From Pseudomonas sp. (GTDB lineage: Bacteria; Pseudomonadota; Gammaproteobacteria; Pseudomonadales; Pseudomonadaceae), in the NCBI GenBank assembly GCA_003525045.1, contig DQGF01000310.1, forward strand, positions 1-12,752: a stretch of DNA of 12,752 nt. The letters run 5' to 3'. This document shows positions 12,342-12,752 of the stretch, in pieces. Under the pieces are notes generated by a model that ran no database searches, had not been told where the DNA came from, and saw only the letters and a list, made by a program, of their open reading frames with translations. Position numbers and translations under genes: made by a program. Numbering within the stretch: the stretch's first letter is position 1; each line of letters starts with the position of its first letter.

Positions 12342-12752
12342 TCAGGCAATCTGCGCTTCACGCTCGGCCATCGTCACGTCCGCCACCCGCACCGTGCGCC
12401 AGGTGTTGTAGGCCATCAGCAGCATCCCGCCGAGGAAGAACACCCCTCCGGCAAAGCGCACCACAAACCCCGGATGGCTGGCCTGCAGGGCTTCGACGAA
12501 GGAGTAGGTCAGCGTGCCGTCGTCGTTGATCGCGCGCCACATCAGGCCTTGGGTAATGCCGTTGACCCACAGCGAGGCGATGTACAGCACGGTGCCGATG
12601 GTCGCCAGCCAGAAGTGCAGGTTGATCAGCGGCGTGCTGTACATCTGCTCACGGCCAAAAACCTTCGGGATCATGTGGTACATCGAACCAAAGGTGATCA
12701 TCGCCACCCAGCCGAGAGCGCCGGCGTGGACGTGGCCGATGGTCCAGTCGGT
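12342..12752 (-). CDS. ccoN: cbb3-type cytochrome c oxidase subunit I, C-terminal part (gene runs off the right edge)
   Basis: Catalytic subunit of the high-affinity, proton-pumping terminal oxidase used at low oxygen. The visible 136 residues start inside the protein with [15 protein letters not shown], where the HVH pair (visible residues 7 and 9) corresponds to axial ligands of heme b3 and heme b. These are followed by [20 protein letters not shown], membrane segments ([20 protein letters not shown] and [17 protein letters not shown]) and a short cytoplasmic end (MAEREAQIA). The standard ccoO does not follow; a small CcoQ-like gene does. This fits the orphan ccoN3/ccoN4 type loci described in P. 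aeruginosa. Confidence 0.95.
   Translation of the reverse strand, partial: TDWTIGHVHAGALGWVAMITFGSMYHMIPKVFGREQMYSTPLINLHFWLATIGTVLYIASLWVNGITQGLMWRAINDDGTLTYSFVEALQASHPGFVVRFAGGVFFLGGMLLMAYNTWRTVRVADVTMAEREAQIA

Noticed and set aside
1..12752. CRISPR arrays, tRNA or rRNA genes, insertion sequences, integrases, PAAR/VgrG/Rhs toxin markers
   Set aside because: None seen on either strand; the only repeats are the leader duplication, the LRR units and the REPIN.

Overview
The window looks like chromosome from a fluorescent-group Pseudomonas. The evidence is the rpsF-rpsR-(membrane ORF)-rplI-dnaB order, the close fit of DnaB, L9, S18, S6 and YgiQ to pseudomonad forms as I remember them, a typical Pseudomonas REP/REPIN element (core GGGAGCGAGCCTGCTCGCG), and an orphan cbb3 oxidase ccoN-ccoQ pair. 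All assignments come from reading the sequence. No database search was run.

Layout. 1-455 (minus): 5' part of ygiQ, a radical-SAM family gene. 695-8161 (plus): two adjacent large genes, 864 and 1553 codons, that form an accessory island between ygiQ and dnaB. They share an almost interchangeable head of about 276 residues and a near-identical leader of about 110 bp, but their tails are unrelated. The first ends in a domain I cannot name (HAHFHY motif). The second carries three tandem units of about 300 residues, each a helical linker plus a leucine-rich repeat block, followed by an IpaH/SspH-type NEL E3 ubiquitin ligase domain with the CxDR catalytic signature. 8205-11798 (minus): rpsF, rpsR, a multi-pass membrane gene, rplI and dnaB, reading toward the effector genes and ending in an inverted repeat that abuts the dnaB stop. 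11799-12104: the rpsF control region, with a hairpin next to the ribosome binding site, a good sigma-70 promoter and a REPIN. 12105-12752 (minus): a small CcoQ-like gene and the 3' end of ccoN.

How the genes work together. The ribosomal protein/dnaB block is a housekeeping operon with a promoter at 11917-11945 and probable terminators at 9647-9675 and 8177-8204. The ccoN-ccoQ pair lacks ccoO directly downstream, so it resembles the accessory orphan ccoNQ pairs of pseudomonads, whose catalytic subunit can be built into cbb3 oxidases. The two plus-strand genes look like eukaryote-directed effectors or toxins: the NEL fold acts on host ubiquitin, and no secretion system, immunity gene or chaperone is visible in the window. 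The most interesting part is this pair. It has a common delivery or recognition head with swapped C-terminal effector modules, and the ligase contains an internal triplication of its LRR module.
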